Of a stretch of DNA of 64,000 nucleotides, positions 42,674 through 52,015 are shown one piece after another (position 1 is the first letter of the stretch; every line of letters starts with the position of its first letter). This stretch comes from Bryobacteraceae bacterium. Its GTDB lineage: Bacteria > Acidobacteriota > Terriglobia > Bryobacterales > Bryobacteraceae. A program made the translations under genes and the position numbers. The notes under the pieces are model-generated. The model was not told where the DNA came from and ran no database searches. It saw only the letters and a list, made by a program, of their open reading frames with translations. The DNA lies in assembly GCA_947458745.1 (NCBI GenBank), contig CANGYQ010000010.1, positions 100,997 through 164,996 on the forward strand, given 5' to 3'.

Positions 42674-43160
42674 CGAAGCCATTCAAAGCCGCGCGGCGGA
42701 GCGCTACTCCATGGGGCAGATGCCGCCCGATGAGGCCGAACTGTTTGAAGCGCACTTCTTTGGCTGCCTGGAATGTGCCGAAGAAGTGCGCTGGATCTCT
42801 CTGTTCGAAGCCAACGCCAAGCAGGTAGTGGGCAAAAAGGTCCGGGAAACTGAGGCTCAGTTTGTGACGGTTGTCCCGCTCCAGCAGGACGTACGCATCC
42901 CCATTTCGGTGCCCAGTTCTGCTCTCAGCCTGGTTTTCTCGATCCCCGTTCCTTCGGGTTGGGGCGCCCGGCATGTCAGTCTGGCGACGGCCGCGGGCAC
43001 GGCCCGCTTTACCATGGCGGTCCCGGAAGAACAACTGGCTGCTGGTTTGGTGACCGTGATGGTATCGGCCCGGGAGATGGATCCGGGGTTCAATCTGTTG
43101 ACGCTGGTCTCAACGGACGGCGACCATCGTGACTACCCGTTCGACATCACGCTCAGCTAA
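42657..43160 (+). CDS. Zinc-finger anti-sigma-like protein
   Basis: A 167-residue protein with an N-terminal ZAS-type zinc-binding helix pair, AHFFGCLECAEEVRW, giving His33-x3-Cys37-x2-Cys40. No membrane segment is seen; the C-terminal half is a beta-rich domain (ALSLVFSIPVPSGWGARHVSL). Soluble ZAS proteins bind and hold ECF sigma factors in a redox- or ligand-dependent way. The 17-nt overlap with the sigma gene supports this role. GTG 42657 or GTG 42663 could be the start. Confidence 0.8.
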   Translation: MSVEHNEAIQSRAAERYSMGQMPPDEAELFEAHFFGCLECAEEVRWISLFEANAKQVVGKKVRETEAQFVTVVPLQQDVRIPISVPSSALSLVFSIPVPSGWGARHVSLATAAGTARFTMAVPEEQLAAGLVTVMVSAREMDPGFNLLTLVSTDGDHRDYPFDITLS

Positions 43161-43182
43161 TCGGGACGGCCAGGGCGCCGTT

Positions 43183-43665
43183 CTAGTCCTGCTTCGGCAG
43201 GGTGTATTCGAAGATGTAAAGGTGCTTGCCGCCGGTGATTTCAATGTTCATCTGGCCCGCCAGCCCCACTAGTCCCTCGGTGCCTGAATCCGGCACGACG
43301 GTCAGCACCAAACCCGCGACACCGCGGTTCATGGTGCCACTGTGCTGCAGGACGAACGTTCCTTTTCGCCCACCCAGGGTTCCGTTTACCTTCTCCATCG
43401 CGACATAGCCGGCGGACCCTTCGATGGCGGTACGGAAGGCCAACATCTGCCCCTGACTGGCGGCTTCAAGATCGCCGTGGAACTGTTTGTCGATCAACAT
43501 CCGGCCGATCGCCGGTTCACCCCCTTCGTCCACGGCCCCGGGCTTCAGCCGTACCTGGAACTCACCACGAATCTTGGTCAAGACGGTCTCGTTTGCGCAC
43601 TGGTCTGGGCCGCGTCCCAGGTCAACGCGGGGGCGAGCAAAGCAGCCATCCGCCGCGCCGGCCAT
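43183..43665 (-). CDS. DUF3224 domain protein, 5' end possibly frameshifted
   Basis: The well-conserved part, LTKIRGEFQVRLKP to MNIEITGGKHLYIFEYTLP, matches DUF3224, a small beta-barrel related in fold to allene oxide cyclase-like barrels and of unknown function. ATG 43665 gives a start with no signal sequence. In a second frame a short signal-like peptide begins at 43649 (MAALLAPALTWDAAQTSAQ) and meets a stop where the DUF3224 frame begins, so one base change may have split an exported protein. It is 37 nt after the DUF1501 gene on the same strand. Confidence 0.65.
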   Translation of the reverse strand: MAGAADGCFARPRVDLGRGPDQCANETVLTKIRGEFQVRLKPGAVDEGGEPAIGRMLIDKQFHGDLEAASQGQMLAFRTAIEGSAGYVAMEKVNGTLGGRKGTFVLQHSGTMNRGVAGLVLTVVPDSGTEGLVGLAGQMNIEITGGKHLYIFEYTLPKQD

Positions 43666-43702
43666 CCGGCGGCCACGGCACTGGACAGGCCAGACTGAGA
43701 TG

Positions 43703-45082
43703 CTACCAAAGCTCGTGAACCGGGCGGAACTGATAGCGGGCGTCCACCGGAACATACTCAAAGCCCCGGCCGAACGGATCATCGCGGCGGATGGTGGTCC
43801 AGTCGATGCCCAAGGCGCTGTAGATGGTCGCCTCGATGTCCTCCGGCCGGATGTCACGGCCGGCGCTCCAGCCGTGGTCCCGGGTTTCGAAGGCTTGGGC
43901 GTCGGTGGTGCCGATGACGCTGCGGCCCTTCACCTTGGCCCCGGCCACCAACACGGCCTGCTGCAAGTGGTGATCCCGCCCCGCTTGGGCGTTCAGCGCC
44001 GTGCCCCCGCCATGGCGCACGGTGCGTCCGAATTCGCCCATGGCGATCACCAGCGTGTCATTCAGCTCACCGGAGGCCCGCAGGTCGCTCAACAGCATGC
44101 CGAGACCTAAATCGAACTGGCGGATGGTGGAGTTGGCATTGGCGGGATTGAAAGCACCCGTGTAAATGCCGGCATGATTGTCCCAACCGCCCACAGTGAT
44201 CTGCACAAAGCGCGTTCCCAGATTCGACCGCACCAGATTGCGCGCCGCCAGGCAGGCATTGCCGAACCCGGTGTTGCCGTACCGCGCCCGCTCGTCGGTG
44301 GTGAAGGTGAAGGCCCGGTCGACGTCCGTGTTGTACATCATGCGCCGCGCACTCAGGTTATAGGCGCCGATCTCCGCCGGGCTGGCTCCGAGATCGTTCA
44401 CCAGCACTTCTTCCGACGCCAGGTCACGCAGTAGGTTGTAGCGCCGCTGGAAATTCGCCTCGCCCTCGGGATTGCGGGTGTTGGCTAGGCCGCCACCGCC
44501 GGGGTTGACGAAAAACGGGGCGTGATCGCTGGCCAGATAGCCTTGTCCCGGCTGGGCCCCCGCATTCAGCGACATAAAGGCGGGCAACACGGCATCCTTC
44601 TGCGATAGCTCCAGCGACACAACCGAGCCGATATGCGGCGCAATGCGCGACAAGCCGCTGGTGGGGTTGCGGCCAATCTGCACCCAGTTCCGCGCCAGTT
44701 CATGCACCGCTGCCCAGCTCCGGACGGAGCGCAGCAGGGTGACTGAATCCAACTGCTCCGCCAGCCGCGGCATGATGCCCCGGGGCCAGACAATGCTCCC
44801 ATAGGTCTCGGGCGTAAAGGCCGCCGGCGTGGCGCCGGGAAACATCTTGAAGTCGAACGTGTCGGCATGGCTGGGCCCACCCGACATCAGCACAAAGATC
44901 ACCTTCTTGGCGGTGCCGATGGGTGTTCCGCCTGAAGCAGCCGCTTCCAGCTTTGGCGCGGGCAGCAGAAAATACCCACCCAGCGCGGAGGCCATATGCC
45001 GGAACATCACCCGCCGCGAAAGATGCGGTGCCCGCCAGAAGAAACAGCCTTTGGTTGAAGGTGGAGTGGCTTGCTTGCTCAT
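43703..45082 (-). CDS. DUF1501 domain protein (sulfatase-like fold)
   Basis: A 459-residue protein of the DUF1501 family. Key blocks are KVIFVLMSGGPSHADTFD near the N-terminus, ITVGGWDNHAGIY and VIAMGEFGRTVRHGGG in the middle, and GRDHHLQQAVLVAG toward the end. An N-terminal hydrophobic segment (MASALGGYFLLPAPK) suggests export. The family belongs to the alkaline phosphatase/sulfatase superfamily and is nearly always encoded with DUF1549/DUF1553 cytochrome-like genes, as here (15 nt downstream of one). The biochemical role is unknown. Confidence 0.88.
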   Translation of the reverse strand: MSKQATPPSTKGCFFWRAPHLSRRVMFRHMASALGGYFLLPAPKLEAAASGGTPIGTAKKVIFVLMSGGPSHADTFDFKMFPGATPAAFTPETYGSIVWPRGIMPRLAEQLDSVTLLRSVRSWAAVHELARNWVQIGRNPTSGLSRIAPHIGSVVSLELSQKDAVLPAFMSLNAGAQPGQGYLASDHAPFFVNPGGGGLANTRNPEGEANFQRRYNLLRDLASEEVLVNDLGASPAEIGAYNLSARRMMYNTDVDRAFTFTTDERARYGNTGFGNACLAARNLVRSNLGTRFVQITVGGWDNHAGIYTGAFNPANANSTIRQFDLGLGMLLSDLRASGELNDTLVIAMGEFGRTVRHGGGTALNAQAGRDHHLQQAVLVAGAKVKGRSVIGTTDAQAFETRDHGWSAGRDIRPEDIEATIYSALGIDWTTIRRDDPFGRGFEYVPVDARYQFRPVHELW

Positions 45083-45097
45083 GGGTTTCTCCGGAGG

Positions 45098-47002
45098 CTA
45101 GTAACTGAAGATGAACTCGGTGCGATTGGTTAGCACCCAAGCCAGGTCCTCAAATGAGGCATTGCGATTGGCCGCGCCGCGGCTGTCCAGATACCGGACG
45201 GTCTTGGCTTGCTCCGCGGCGCTGGGCAGCCGAGACAGGAAAGTCAGGTACAGCTCCGGAATCGCGGTGGCGTTCGGCAACCCGGCGATACGCCGGAGGT
45301 TGGCCGAATTGCCGAGCCTCACCCGGTTGGTGATAAAAGTGTCGTTCATCAGGTTCAGCTGCTGCAGAATTGAGCCCAATTGCAACCTATCCACGCCATC
45401 CCGATTGCCCCGGAAAAACGAGTTCATGAAAGCGGCCACTCCGCCGTTGGAGCGAGGCTCCACGGGTTCTGGAAAATGCATCGCCCATCGCACCGGCTCC
45501 GTCCATCCACCCACGGTATAGGTGCCCAGGACGCCCGTGGCCATCTGGATGGCATCATGTACTTCCTCGCCCTCCATGCGGCGCGGGTAGTGGCGCGCAA
45601 ACAAAGGCACGTAGTCGATCTTCCAGGTGTCGTCATAGCGCGAACTCAGCTGGTAGCTGCTGCTCGACACCAATGCCCGGACGAACTCCCGCAGGCTGAA
45701 GTTGGTGCTGTTCAGGCCCTGCGCCAACTCCTCCAGCAGTGCCGGGTGGGTGGCTTGCAGGGTCCAGGGCGCGGGCGGAGGATTCTTCGGGTCCAGGCGC
45801 GCCGGATCAAGCTGATCGACCGGCTCCACCAAGCCCAGGTTGAAGAGCTGCTTCCAGATCCGGTTTGCCAGATTGCGGGTAAGCATCGGATCCTTCAGCA
45901 GGTTGTCGGCAAAGTGGCCGCGCCAGTCGGCGTTGGCTGGCGAGCCGCCCAGTCGGTACTCCGGAGTGAGGTTGCGTGTTGACCCCACCGGTACACGGTC
46001 CGGCCGGTTGCCGAAGTTGGTGTTCAGGTCATAGGTGCCCGCCGTCGCATCATTTACTTCCGTGCTCTGGAAAAAGTAGCTGGTGGCGTCGTTGTTGCCG
46101 ACAAAGCGCAGCCGGGCAAAATAGGCCGACATCCGTTGGGCTTCCGTGCGGCGCGCCGTCCGGCCCCAGACACTCAGCAGGTCCAGGTGCCCGCGGCCAT
46201 CGTGGCAGAGGATGCAGTCATAGTGGCCCATGCCCAAAAACTGCGTGGCCGCGCGGCTGAACGCGGTGTCGTAGGTGTCCTGCGCCGGTCCGCCGCCGGT
46301 GCTGGAGCGGACGCTCCAATTCGCTGGGGCGGAGCTGCTGACGTAATTGTTGCCTTTCGCGGTCAAGGCCTGAAAGATGATGTCGCGCAGGTTGACGCTG
46401 GGGTCGTTCAGCGAACGCAGCAGCCAGGCGTGATACTCATTGCGTCCATTGATGTTCAGGTTCCGGAACGAGTTGCTGGACGCGTTCTGCATCAGGTCGC
46501 CCAGCCAGTGCTGCCACTTATAGGAGAACTCCGGTGAATACAGCAGCGAATCGATCAGATCATCCCGTTTACGCGGATTGGCATCGGCGGCAAAGCCGCG
46601 GATCTGGTCCGGCGTGGGGATGCGGCCGGTCAGGTCCAGATAGATGCGGCGGACAAACTCATAGTCGTCGCTCAAGCGGGCGGAGCGCGCCCCCTCGGCG
46701 CTCATGCGGCCCAGGATGTGGACGTCGATGAAGTTGCGCTGCGGGATCTCGTTGGCATCCACCGTGGGGCCAACGTTGGCCGCAGGGGTCCCCACGGAAG
46801 CACCGCGAAGAGTGACATCCTTGGCCACCGCGGAGCGCCCGTAGCGGTCCAACCGTTCCTGCACCAAGGCCACGGCGCGCGCTTGCACATTCAGGAACCG
46901 TTCCGGCTCATCGCGGAAACTACAATTGACGCCCGGCGTGTCTTGCGCCCAAATTCCTGTGGCCGCCAGACTGGCCATCAGCACCCGTTTCATCCGTCCC
47001 AT
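45098..47002 (-). CDS. DUF1549-domain protein with c-heme motif
   Basis: A 634-residue exported protein (signal VLMASLAATGIWAQ). The DUF1549 block is FVRRIYLDLTGRIPTPDQIR followed by FSYKWQHWLGDLMQ. A c-type heme motif CILCH lies in the middle (HYDCILCHDGRGHLD). The C-terminal DUF1553-like part includes LVSSSSYQLSSRYDD and YPRRMEGEEVHDAI. The family is typical of Planctomycetes and Acidobacteriota and always travels with DUF1501, which is 15 nt downstream. ATG 47002 or ATG 46993 could be the start. Function unknown; heme suggests a redox role. Confidence 0.85.
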   Translation of the reverse strand: MGRMKRVLMASLAATGIWAQDTPGVNCSFRDEPERFLNVQARAVALVQERLDRYGRSAVAKDVTLRGASVGTPAANVGPTVDANEIPQRNFIDVHILGRMSAEGARSARLSDDYEFVRRIYLDLTGRIPTPDQIRGFAADANPRKRDDLIDSLLYSPEFSYKWQHWLGDLMQNASSNSFRNLNINGRNEYHAWLLRSLNDPSVNLRDIIFQALTAKGNNYVSSSAPANWSVRSSTGGGPAQDTYDTAFSRAATQFLGMGHYDCILCHDGRGHLDLLSVWGRTARRTEAQRMSAYFARLRFVGNNDATSYFFQSTEVNDATAGTYDLNTNFGNRPDRVPVGSTRNLTPEYRLGGSPANADWRGHFADNLLKDPMLTRNLANRIWKQLFNLGLVEPVDQLDPARLDPKNPPPAPWTLQATHPALLEELAQGLNSTNFSLREFVRALVSSSSYQLSSRYDDTWKIDYVPLFARHYPRRMEGEEVHDAIQMATGVLGTYTVGGWTEPVRWAMHFPEPVEPRSNGGVAAFMNSFFRGNRDGVDRLQLGSILQQLNLMNDTFITNRVRLGNSANLRRIAGLPNATAIPELYLTFLSRLPSAAEQAKTVRYLDSRGAANRNASFEDLAWVLTNRTEFIFSY

Positions 47003-47048
47003 TCGTCCCCCGTCAAGTTGAATGCCGGAACTTCTTTCTAATCTTGAG

Positions 47049-47054
47049 AGTATA
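47049..47054 (-). promoter_or_regulatory. Possible -10 of the DUF1549/DUF1501 operon
   Basis: On the minus strand TATACT (5 of 6 matches to the consensus) lies about 47 bases before the DUF1549 start. The -35 region is weak. Confidence 0.3.
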
Positions 47055-47192
47055 CCAAATGGTCGAGGTATGGCCTATCCTCAAACTTCTTCACCCTTGT
47101 TGATCGGTCCGGGCTCCGCGTACACGGATAACCCTTTGCCTGTCCATCTTCCGGCCGCGCTCCAGGCCCGTCTGCTAGCTTGGGAGCACCGG

Positions 47193-48830
47193 ATGATTGC
47201 GTTCTCCAATATCAATAAACAATACGGCAAGCAGCTGATCTTTGTCGAAGCCTCGTTCCAGTTGAACCCGGGCGAGAAGGTGGGGCTGGTGGGCCCCAAC
47301 GGCGCGGGCAAGACCACGCTGTTCCGTCTGATCACAGGTGAGGAGTCCGCCGACGACGGCGACGTCACCGTGCCCAAGAAGCTGACCATCGGCTACTTCC
47401 GGCAGGATGTCGAAGAAATGCAGGGCCGCTCGGTGCTGGATGAAGCCATCGCCGGCAGCGGCCGCGTGGGTGATCTCCACCATGAGCTCGAAAGCCTGCT
47501 GCGGGACATGGAAGACCCCGACAAGGCCGACCAGATGGACGAGACACTGGCGCGGTTTGGCGAAGTGCAGCAGGAGTACGAGCATCTGGGCGGCTACACG
47601 CTGGAAGCTCAAGCTCGTGAAGTGCTGCACGGACTGGGCTTCCCGGACGTGCAGATTGATGGCGATGTCGGCGCGCTTTCCGGCGGCTGGAAGATGCGTG
47701 TGGCCTTGGCCCGCGTGCTTCTGGGGCGGCCCGATGTGCTGCTGATGGACGAACCGACCAACCACCTCGACCTGGAATCGATCATCTGGCTGGAGCAGTT
47801 CCTCAAGTCGCTGCAAAGCACGCTGCTGATGACCTCGCACGACCGCGAGTTCATGAACCGCATCGTCAACAAGATCGTCGAGATCGACGGCGGCGAGATC
47901 ATCGCCTATTCCGGCAACTACGACTTCTACGAGCGGGAGCGGGCCATCCGCGAGGCCAACCAGCAGGCTGCCTTTGCGCGCCAGCAGGCGATGCTGGCGA
48001 AGGAGCAGCGGTTTATTGAACGCTTCAAGACCCACGCCGCCAAGGCCGCGCAAGTGCAGAGCCGCATCAAGTCGCTCGACAAGATCGAGAAGATCGAACT
48101 GCCCAAGAAGCGGCAAGTGGTGAAGTTCGAGTTCCGCGTCCCGGCCCGGTCCGGCGATCAGGTGGCGATGGTGGAAGGCGTCTCCAAGAGCTACGGTGAA
48201 CGGTCGATCTACGACGACTTCTCAATGACCATCCGCCGGGGCGAGCGCTGGGCGGTGATGGGCAAAAACGGGGCGGGGAAGAGCACCCTGCTGAAAATGA
48301 TTGCCGGTACTTTAACGCCCGACGCGGGCGGCATCCGGCTAGGGGCCAGCCTGCGGATGGGCTACTTTGCCCAGCAATCGCTCGACATCCTGGATTCCGA
48401 CCTCACCGTCATCGACCAACTGCAGAAGGACTTCCCGCGCGACGGACTGGGCAGCCTGCGCAGCTTGGCCGGGGCGTTCCAGTTTTCCGGTGACGACGTC
48501 GAGAAGAAGATCTCGATGCTGTCGGGCGGCGAGAAGTCGCGTTTGGCGATGGCCCGTATGCTCTACGATCCGCCGAACTTCCTGGTGCTCGACGAGCCCA
48601 CCAACCACCTCGATCTGGCTACCAAAGAGATGCTGGTGGAAGCGTTGAAGGACTTTGAAGGCACGATGATCTTCGTTTCGCACGACCGCGTCTTCCTGCG
48701 CGGCCTCGGCTCACGGGTGCTGGAGTTAGGCGGCGAAACCGGCACGGACAAGAGCCCGCGCCTCTACCCCGGCAGCTACGTTGAGTACGTGCAAGCGTTG
48801 GGTCACGAAGCGCCGGGCATCTACTCGTAA
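47193..48830 (+). CDS. ABC-F family ATPase
   Basis: A 545-residue tandem-ATPase of the ABC-F family. Walker A sites are GPNGAGKT and GKNGAGKS, signatures LSGGWKMRVALARVLL and LSGGEKSRLAMARMLY, and both Walker B motifs read (L)LMDEPTNHLDL and LVLDEPTNHLDL. A charged linker (QAMLAKEQRFIERF) links the domains. Members bind the ribosome and act in translation, some protecting it from antibiotics. ATG 47193 has GGGAG at 6 nt; longer starts at 47022 or 47070 lack support. The 190 bases upstream show no other gene. Confidence 0.92.
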   Translation: MIAFSNINKQYGKQLIFVEASFQLNPGEKVGLVGPNGAGKTTLFRLITGEESADDGDVTVPKKLTIGYFRQDVEEMQGRSVLDEAIAGSGRVGDLHHELESLLRDMEDPDKADQMDETLARFGEVQQEYEHLGGYTLEAQAREVLHGLGFPDVQIDGDVGALSGGWKMRVALARVLLGRPDVLLMDEPTNHLDLESIIWLEQFLKSLQSTLLMTSHDREFMNRIVNKIVEIDGGEIIAYSGNYDFYERERAIREANQQAAFARQQAMLAKEQRFIERFKTHAAKAAQVQSRIKSLDKIEKIELPKKRQVVKFEFRVPARSGDQVAMVEGVSKSYGERSIYDDFSMTIRRGERWAVMGKNGAGKSTLLKMIAGTLTPDAGGIRLGASLRMGYFAQQSLDILDSDLTVIDQLQKDFPRDGLGSLRSLAGAFQFSGDDVEKKISMLSGGEKSRLAMARMLYDPPNFLVLDEPTNHLDLATKEMLVEALKDFEGTMIFVSHDRVFLRGLGSRVLELGGETGTDKSPRLYPGSYVEYVQALGHEAPGIYS

Positions 48831-48840
48831 TCCGGCCCGG

Positions 48841-49770
48841 CTAAGGGCGCGGCGGCGGGTCAATGGTAAGCGGTGCCGTCGCCCGGAAGACCGGGCCGCC
48901 AAACGTGGTCAGGTAGGCATCCACCGAGTAGCTGCCGGGCCGCAAGTTTGGCAGTTCCTCCATCCAGGTCCGTTCCCCTTGTATGCGTTCGACTGTTTGC
49001 GCCTGGGCGAACACGCGCGTGGCCGCCCAATTCCAAATCGCTTGGCCACGGTCGTCATAAACCGTGATGTCGTAGAGCTGCAGAGTGGGGAAAGTCAGCG
49101 TCAACGGCTGAGGTCCGGTGTGCCGTAGTGTCAGGCGCACGGAACTCCCTTCTACGCCGATGCCAAACGACGTTTCCGGCTGCGAGATAAACGTGACGCC
49201 GCCCAGGCTGGCATAGACCAGTTCCCACTCTGAAGCCTGAATGCCCCCGATGAAGCTCCGTTGGACGGGGCCGACATGGGGCAGAAATAGCTCGCGTGCC
49301 AAGCCCGGAGCAGAGTTTGAGTTCAAGTACTGAATGGCCAGCGCATTCGAGAACTGCCCGATCCGGCCCCGGAAAGATTCATTGCGCGTGCGCAACTGCG
49401 CCCGGCCATTGGCATTGGGTAGCGTGGTGTCGTAGGTCTCGCCCGCACCGGCGCCAAAGTTGTACCAGACCCCTTCCCGGCGGGTGGTGGGGTCCAGGTT
49501 GAACACCACGCCATCCTCATTCGTGCGCAGCCAAGCTTCGCCCGTCGGAAGCCCCGTCAGTACGGCGTAGGTATTGCCCGCGACGGTCTCCGCACGGGCT
49601 ACTTGCAGCCGCACAAAGCCCCGGTCCGTGGTCCGGTAAACCCACAGATTACCGGGGTCGAGCGGCCAGTAATTCTGCGCGGCCACCGGTAAGGCGGTGG
49701 CGCAAAGCAACAAAGCCCAGCCTCCTGCGACTCGGCGCAGGCTATTGATAAAAATTCTTGTTCCAGGCAT
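48841..49770 (-). CDS. Exported BsuPI-domain protein
   Basis: A 309-residue exported protein. After the signal peptide (WALLLCATALPVAAQ) the first two thirds have no recognised domain (YWPLDPGNLWVYRTTDRG ...). The C-terminal third, SVRLTLRHTGPQPLTLTFPT to PGSYSVDAYLTT, matches the intracellular proteinase inhibitor BsuPI-type beta-sandwich. The start ATG 49770 lies inside the last 29 bases of the aldo/keto reductase gene, so the two are coupled. The role could be protease inhibition or cell-surface structure. Confidence 0.78.
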   Translation of the reverse strand: MPGTRIFINSLRRVAGGWALLLCATALPVAAQNYWPLDPGNLWVYRTTDRGFVRLQVARAETVAGNTYAVLTGLPTGEAWLRTNEDGVVFNLDPTTRREGVWYNFGAGAGETYDTTLPNANGRAQLRTRNESFRGRIGQFSNALAIQYLNSNSAPGLARELFLPHVGPVQRSFIGGIQASEWELVYASLGGVTFISQPETSFGIGVEGSSVRLTLRHTGPQPLTLTFPTLQLYDITVYDDRGQAIWNWAATRVFAQAQTVERIQGERTWMEELPNLRPGSYSVDAYLTTFGGPVFRATAPLTIDPPPRP

Positions 49771-50710
49771 GTTTCCTCAGTACCTCCCATTGGTTCGAAG
49801 ACAGTGATCCTAACTCAGAGACGCGGCAATTGGACTCAACGTTCCGCAAAGAGCGCATGCCCGGGATGACGGTGGACACCGCTTCCGCGCCCAGGCAGAA
49901 TTGCAGTGCCACTTCCGCCAGGGATTGCTTCATCTCACCCAGATCCTTTTGCAACGCGGCCACCCGCTCCACCACCTGCGCGATGCGGCCATCGCGGAAG
50001 TACCAGGCGCGGAAGTCGCCTTCCTCGAACGCGCTGTCGAGCGTCATTTTGCCCGTCAGTGCACCCTCGTCCAGCGGCACCCGCGCCAGCACGCCGATGT
50101 TGTTTTTCTGGCAGGCGGGGAAGAGGTTCTTTTCGGGCGACTGGTCGAAGACGTTATAAATCACCTGCACGGTGTCGATCAGGCCGGTCTCGATGATCGA
50201 GAGCGCGGAATCGGGTTGGTGGTCGTTGATCGAGATGCCGAAGTAGCGAACCTTGCCGGAGGACTTCAGGTCTTCAATGCCGCGCCGCCATTCGTCGCGC
50301 TCCAGAAACTCCGGGTTCCAGACGTGCAGTTGTTGCAGGTCGATCGTCTCCACGTTCAGGTTGCGGAGGCTGGTTTCGGTGCACTCGATCAGATAGTCAT
50401 AGGGGAAAACATCGTCGATGGCGACCCCGGGCTGAGCTGGCCAGACGCGATTCTTCGGCGGGATCTTGGTGGCGACCATCATCGGGTGCGGCGCGTTGGC
50501 CACCACCTGCGCAATGAGGCGTTCGCTGTGGCCTTCGTTGTAGGCCAAGGCCGTGTCGATGAAGTTTAACCCTAACTCCATGGCCCGGCGCAGCGAGGTC
50601 AACGAATCATCGTCCGCTCCTCCGCGCCATTGATTGCCGCCGATGCCCCAGGCACCATAGCCAATCTCACTCACCTTCAGTCCGGTCCGTCCCAGTGTGC
50701 GATAGTTCAC
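49742..50710 (-). CDS. Aldo/keto reductase
   Basis: A 322-residue NADPH-dependent aldo/keto reductase. The catalytic tetrad is seen: Asp52 and Tyr57 in FIDTALAYNEG, Lys82 in ATKIPP, and His129 in LQQLHVWNP. N-terminal RTLGRTGLKVSEIGYGAWG is the family start. It reduces carbonyls of unknown identity. The stop overlaps the start of the BsuPI-domain gene by 29 bases. Confidence 0.9.
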   Translation of the reverse strand: MNYRTLGRTGLKVSEIGYGAWGIGGNQWRGGADDDSLTSLRRAMELGLNFIDTALAYNEGHSERLIAQVVANAPHPMMVATKIPPKNRVWPAQPGVAIDDVFPYDYLIECTETSLRNLNVETIDLQQLHVWNPEFLERDEWRRGIEDLKSSGKVRYFGISINDHQPDSALSIIETGLIDTVQVIYNVFDQSPEKNLFPACQKNNIGVLARVPLDEGALTGKMTLDSAFEEGDFRAWYFRDGRIAQVVERVAALQKDLGEMKQSLAEVALQFCLGAEAVSTVIPGMRSLRNVESNCRVSELGSLSSNQWEVLRKHAWNKNFYQ

Positions 50711-50795
50711 CTTCTCAGCATGGCAAATCCCGGGTCGAACTGAAGGCCGGGAATCGACCTGACGGCGGCGCAGAGCCGTGACACACTCTAAGAAG

Positions 50796-51569
50796 ATGCC
50801 GCGCCTGCTAGTTCTGCTGGTCTGCCTGGTGACGATGGCGGCCCCATCGTGGGCCGCGACGCTGCGGCTCTACTTGAAGGACGGCACGCACCACACCATC
50901 CGGGAATATCAGGTGGAAGGCGACCGGGTGAAGTACTTCTCCACCGAACGTGGCGATTGGGAAGAACTGCCGGTGGAACTGGTGGACCTGAAGAAGACTG
51001 AATCGGAACGCGTCCGTATCGATGAGAGCGTCAAGAAGGCTGCGCTGGAAGAGGAAGCCGAAGAGAAGGCGGAGCGCGAGTTCGCCAAAGAGATCCGCCG
51101 CGTTCCGCGTGAGCCCGGCGTGTATCTGGTGGATGAGGAACTGCTGAAGCCCATGCCCCAGGCCGACGTCAAGCTGGTCAGCGACAAGAAACGTAGCTTC
51201 CTGAAAACCATCACCCAGATCCCGCTCAACGGCAAGGCCACCATCGAAGTGGCCAACGAACATTCCGCCCAAACGGTCCGCGGCCGGCGGCCGGATTTCT
51301 GGGTGCGGCTGAAGGATGATGTGGCGCTGGTGATCGTCAAGCTGGAGCCGTCCAAGAAGGGCTCCCGCATTGTCGAGAAGGTCTCGATTGTTCCGGTGGT
51401 GAAGGAGATGGTGGAAGAGCGCGAAGTGGTGGAAACCTTTCGCCGCCAGTTTGCTGAAGGCCTCTACAAGCTATGGCCCACCAAAGATCTGGAGCCCGGT
51501 GAATACGCCGTGGTGACCTTCGTCGAAGGCAAAGGCGACCCGCAAGTGTGGGACTTCCGGGTCGAATAG
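50796..51569 (+). CDS. Exported protein of unknown function
   Basis: A 257-residue exported protein with a signal peptide (LLVLLVCLVTMAAPSWA). A short segment LRLYLKDGTHHTIREYQV resembles the small beta-structure that often follows in acidobacterial surface proteins. A very charged helical middle (EEEAEEKAEREFAKEIR) leads to an unassigned beta-rich domain (KATIEVANEHSAQTV ... WVRLKDDVALVIVKLE) and ends EYAVVTFVEGKGDPQVWDF. No family was recognised. ATG 50796 was preferred over GTG 50778 because it begins the signal peptide. Confidence 0.8.
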   Translation: MPRLLVLLVCLVTMAAPSWAATLRLYLKDGTHHTIREYQVEGDRVKYFSTERGDWEELPVELVDLKKTESERVRIDESVKKAALEEEAEEKAEREFAKEIRRVPREPGVYLVDEELLKPMPQADVKLVSDKKRSFLKTITQIPLNGKATIEVANEHSAQTVRGRRPDFWVRLKDDVALVIVKLEPSKKGSRIVEKVSIVPVVKEMVEEREVVETFRRQFAEGLYKLWPTKDLEPGEYAVVTFVEGKGDPQVWDFRVE

Positions 51570-51577
51570 ATGCGCTC

Positions 51578-51859
51578 TTAGAGAATCTCGAAACCGGACT
51601 GTTTAGTGGGCGCGGCCTCCATCTCCTCCACCTGCCGCACGTCTGATAACCGGGGCCCCACGTGGAGATGACCACGCAGCGTATCCACCGCCTCCGGCGA
51701 CCCGGTGGCCAGTACTTCCACACGGCCATCGGCCAGATTCTTGGCGTAACCGGTCAAACCCAGCGGTAGGGCGTGCTGCCGGACGAAGCCCCGGAAGCCG
51801 ACGCCTTGGACACGTCCGGAGACCCAAAATTGCCGCGTTTCCATGACGGTTGTCTTCAT
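51578..51859 (-). CDS. acyP: Acylphosphatase
   Basis: A 93-residue acylphosphatase. The phosphate loop VSGRVQGVGFRGFV carries the catalytic Arg, and the catalytic Asn lies in GYAKNLADGRVEV. It hydrolyses acyl phosphates such as carbamoyl or 1,3-bisphosphoglyceryl phosphate. ATG 51859 (MKTTVMETRQF) or ATG 51844 could be the start; the longer open frame is not plausible. Confidence 0.9.
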   Translation of the reverse strand: MKTTVMETRQFWVSGRVQGVGFRGFVRQHALPLGLTGYAKNLADGRVEVLATGSPEAVDTLRGHLHVGPRLSDVRQVEEMEAAPTKQSGFEIL

Positions 51860-52015
51860 GAGGTGAACTTCACTCAATTTATCGCTTTCTTGTTGTCCGC
51901 TAAACAGAACGTCTCGAAGCTGCCCTGAATGAATGGCCAGCTGATTTCGTGGGATGGGCCCGATCATTCAGCTTGAGATCGGTTCCGGATTATTAATCTG
52001 AATTGGAGGAAGATG

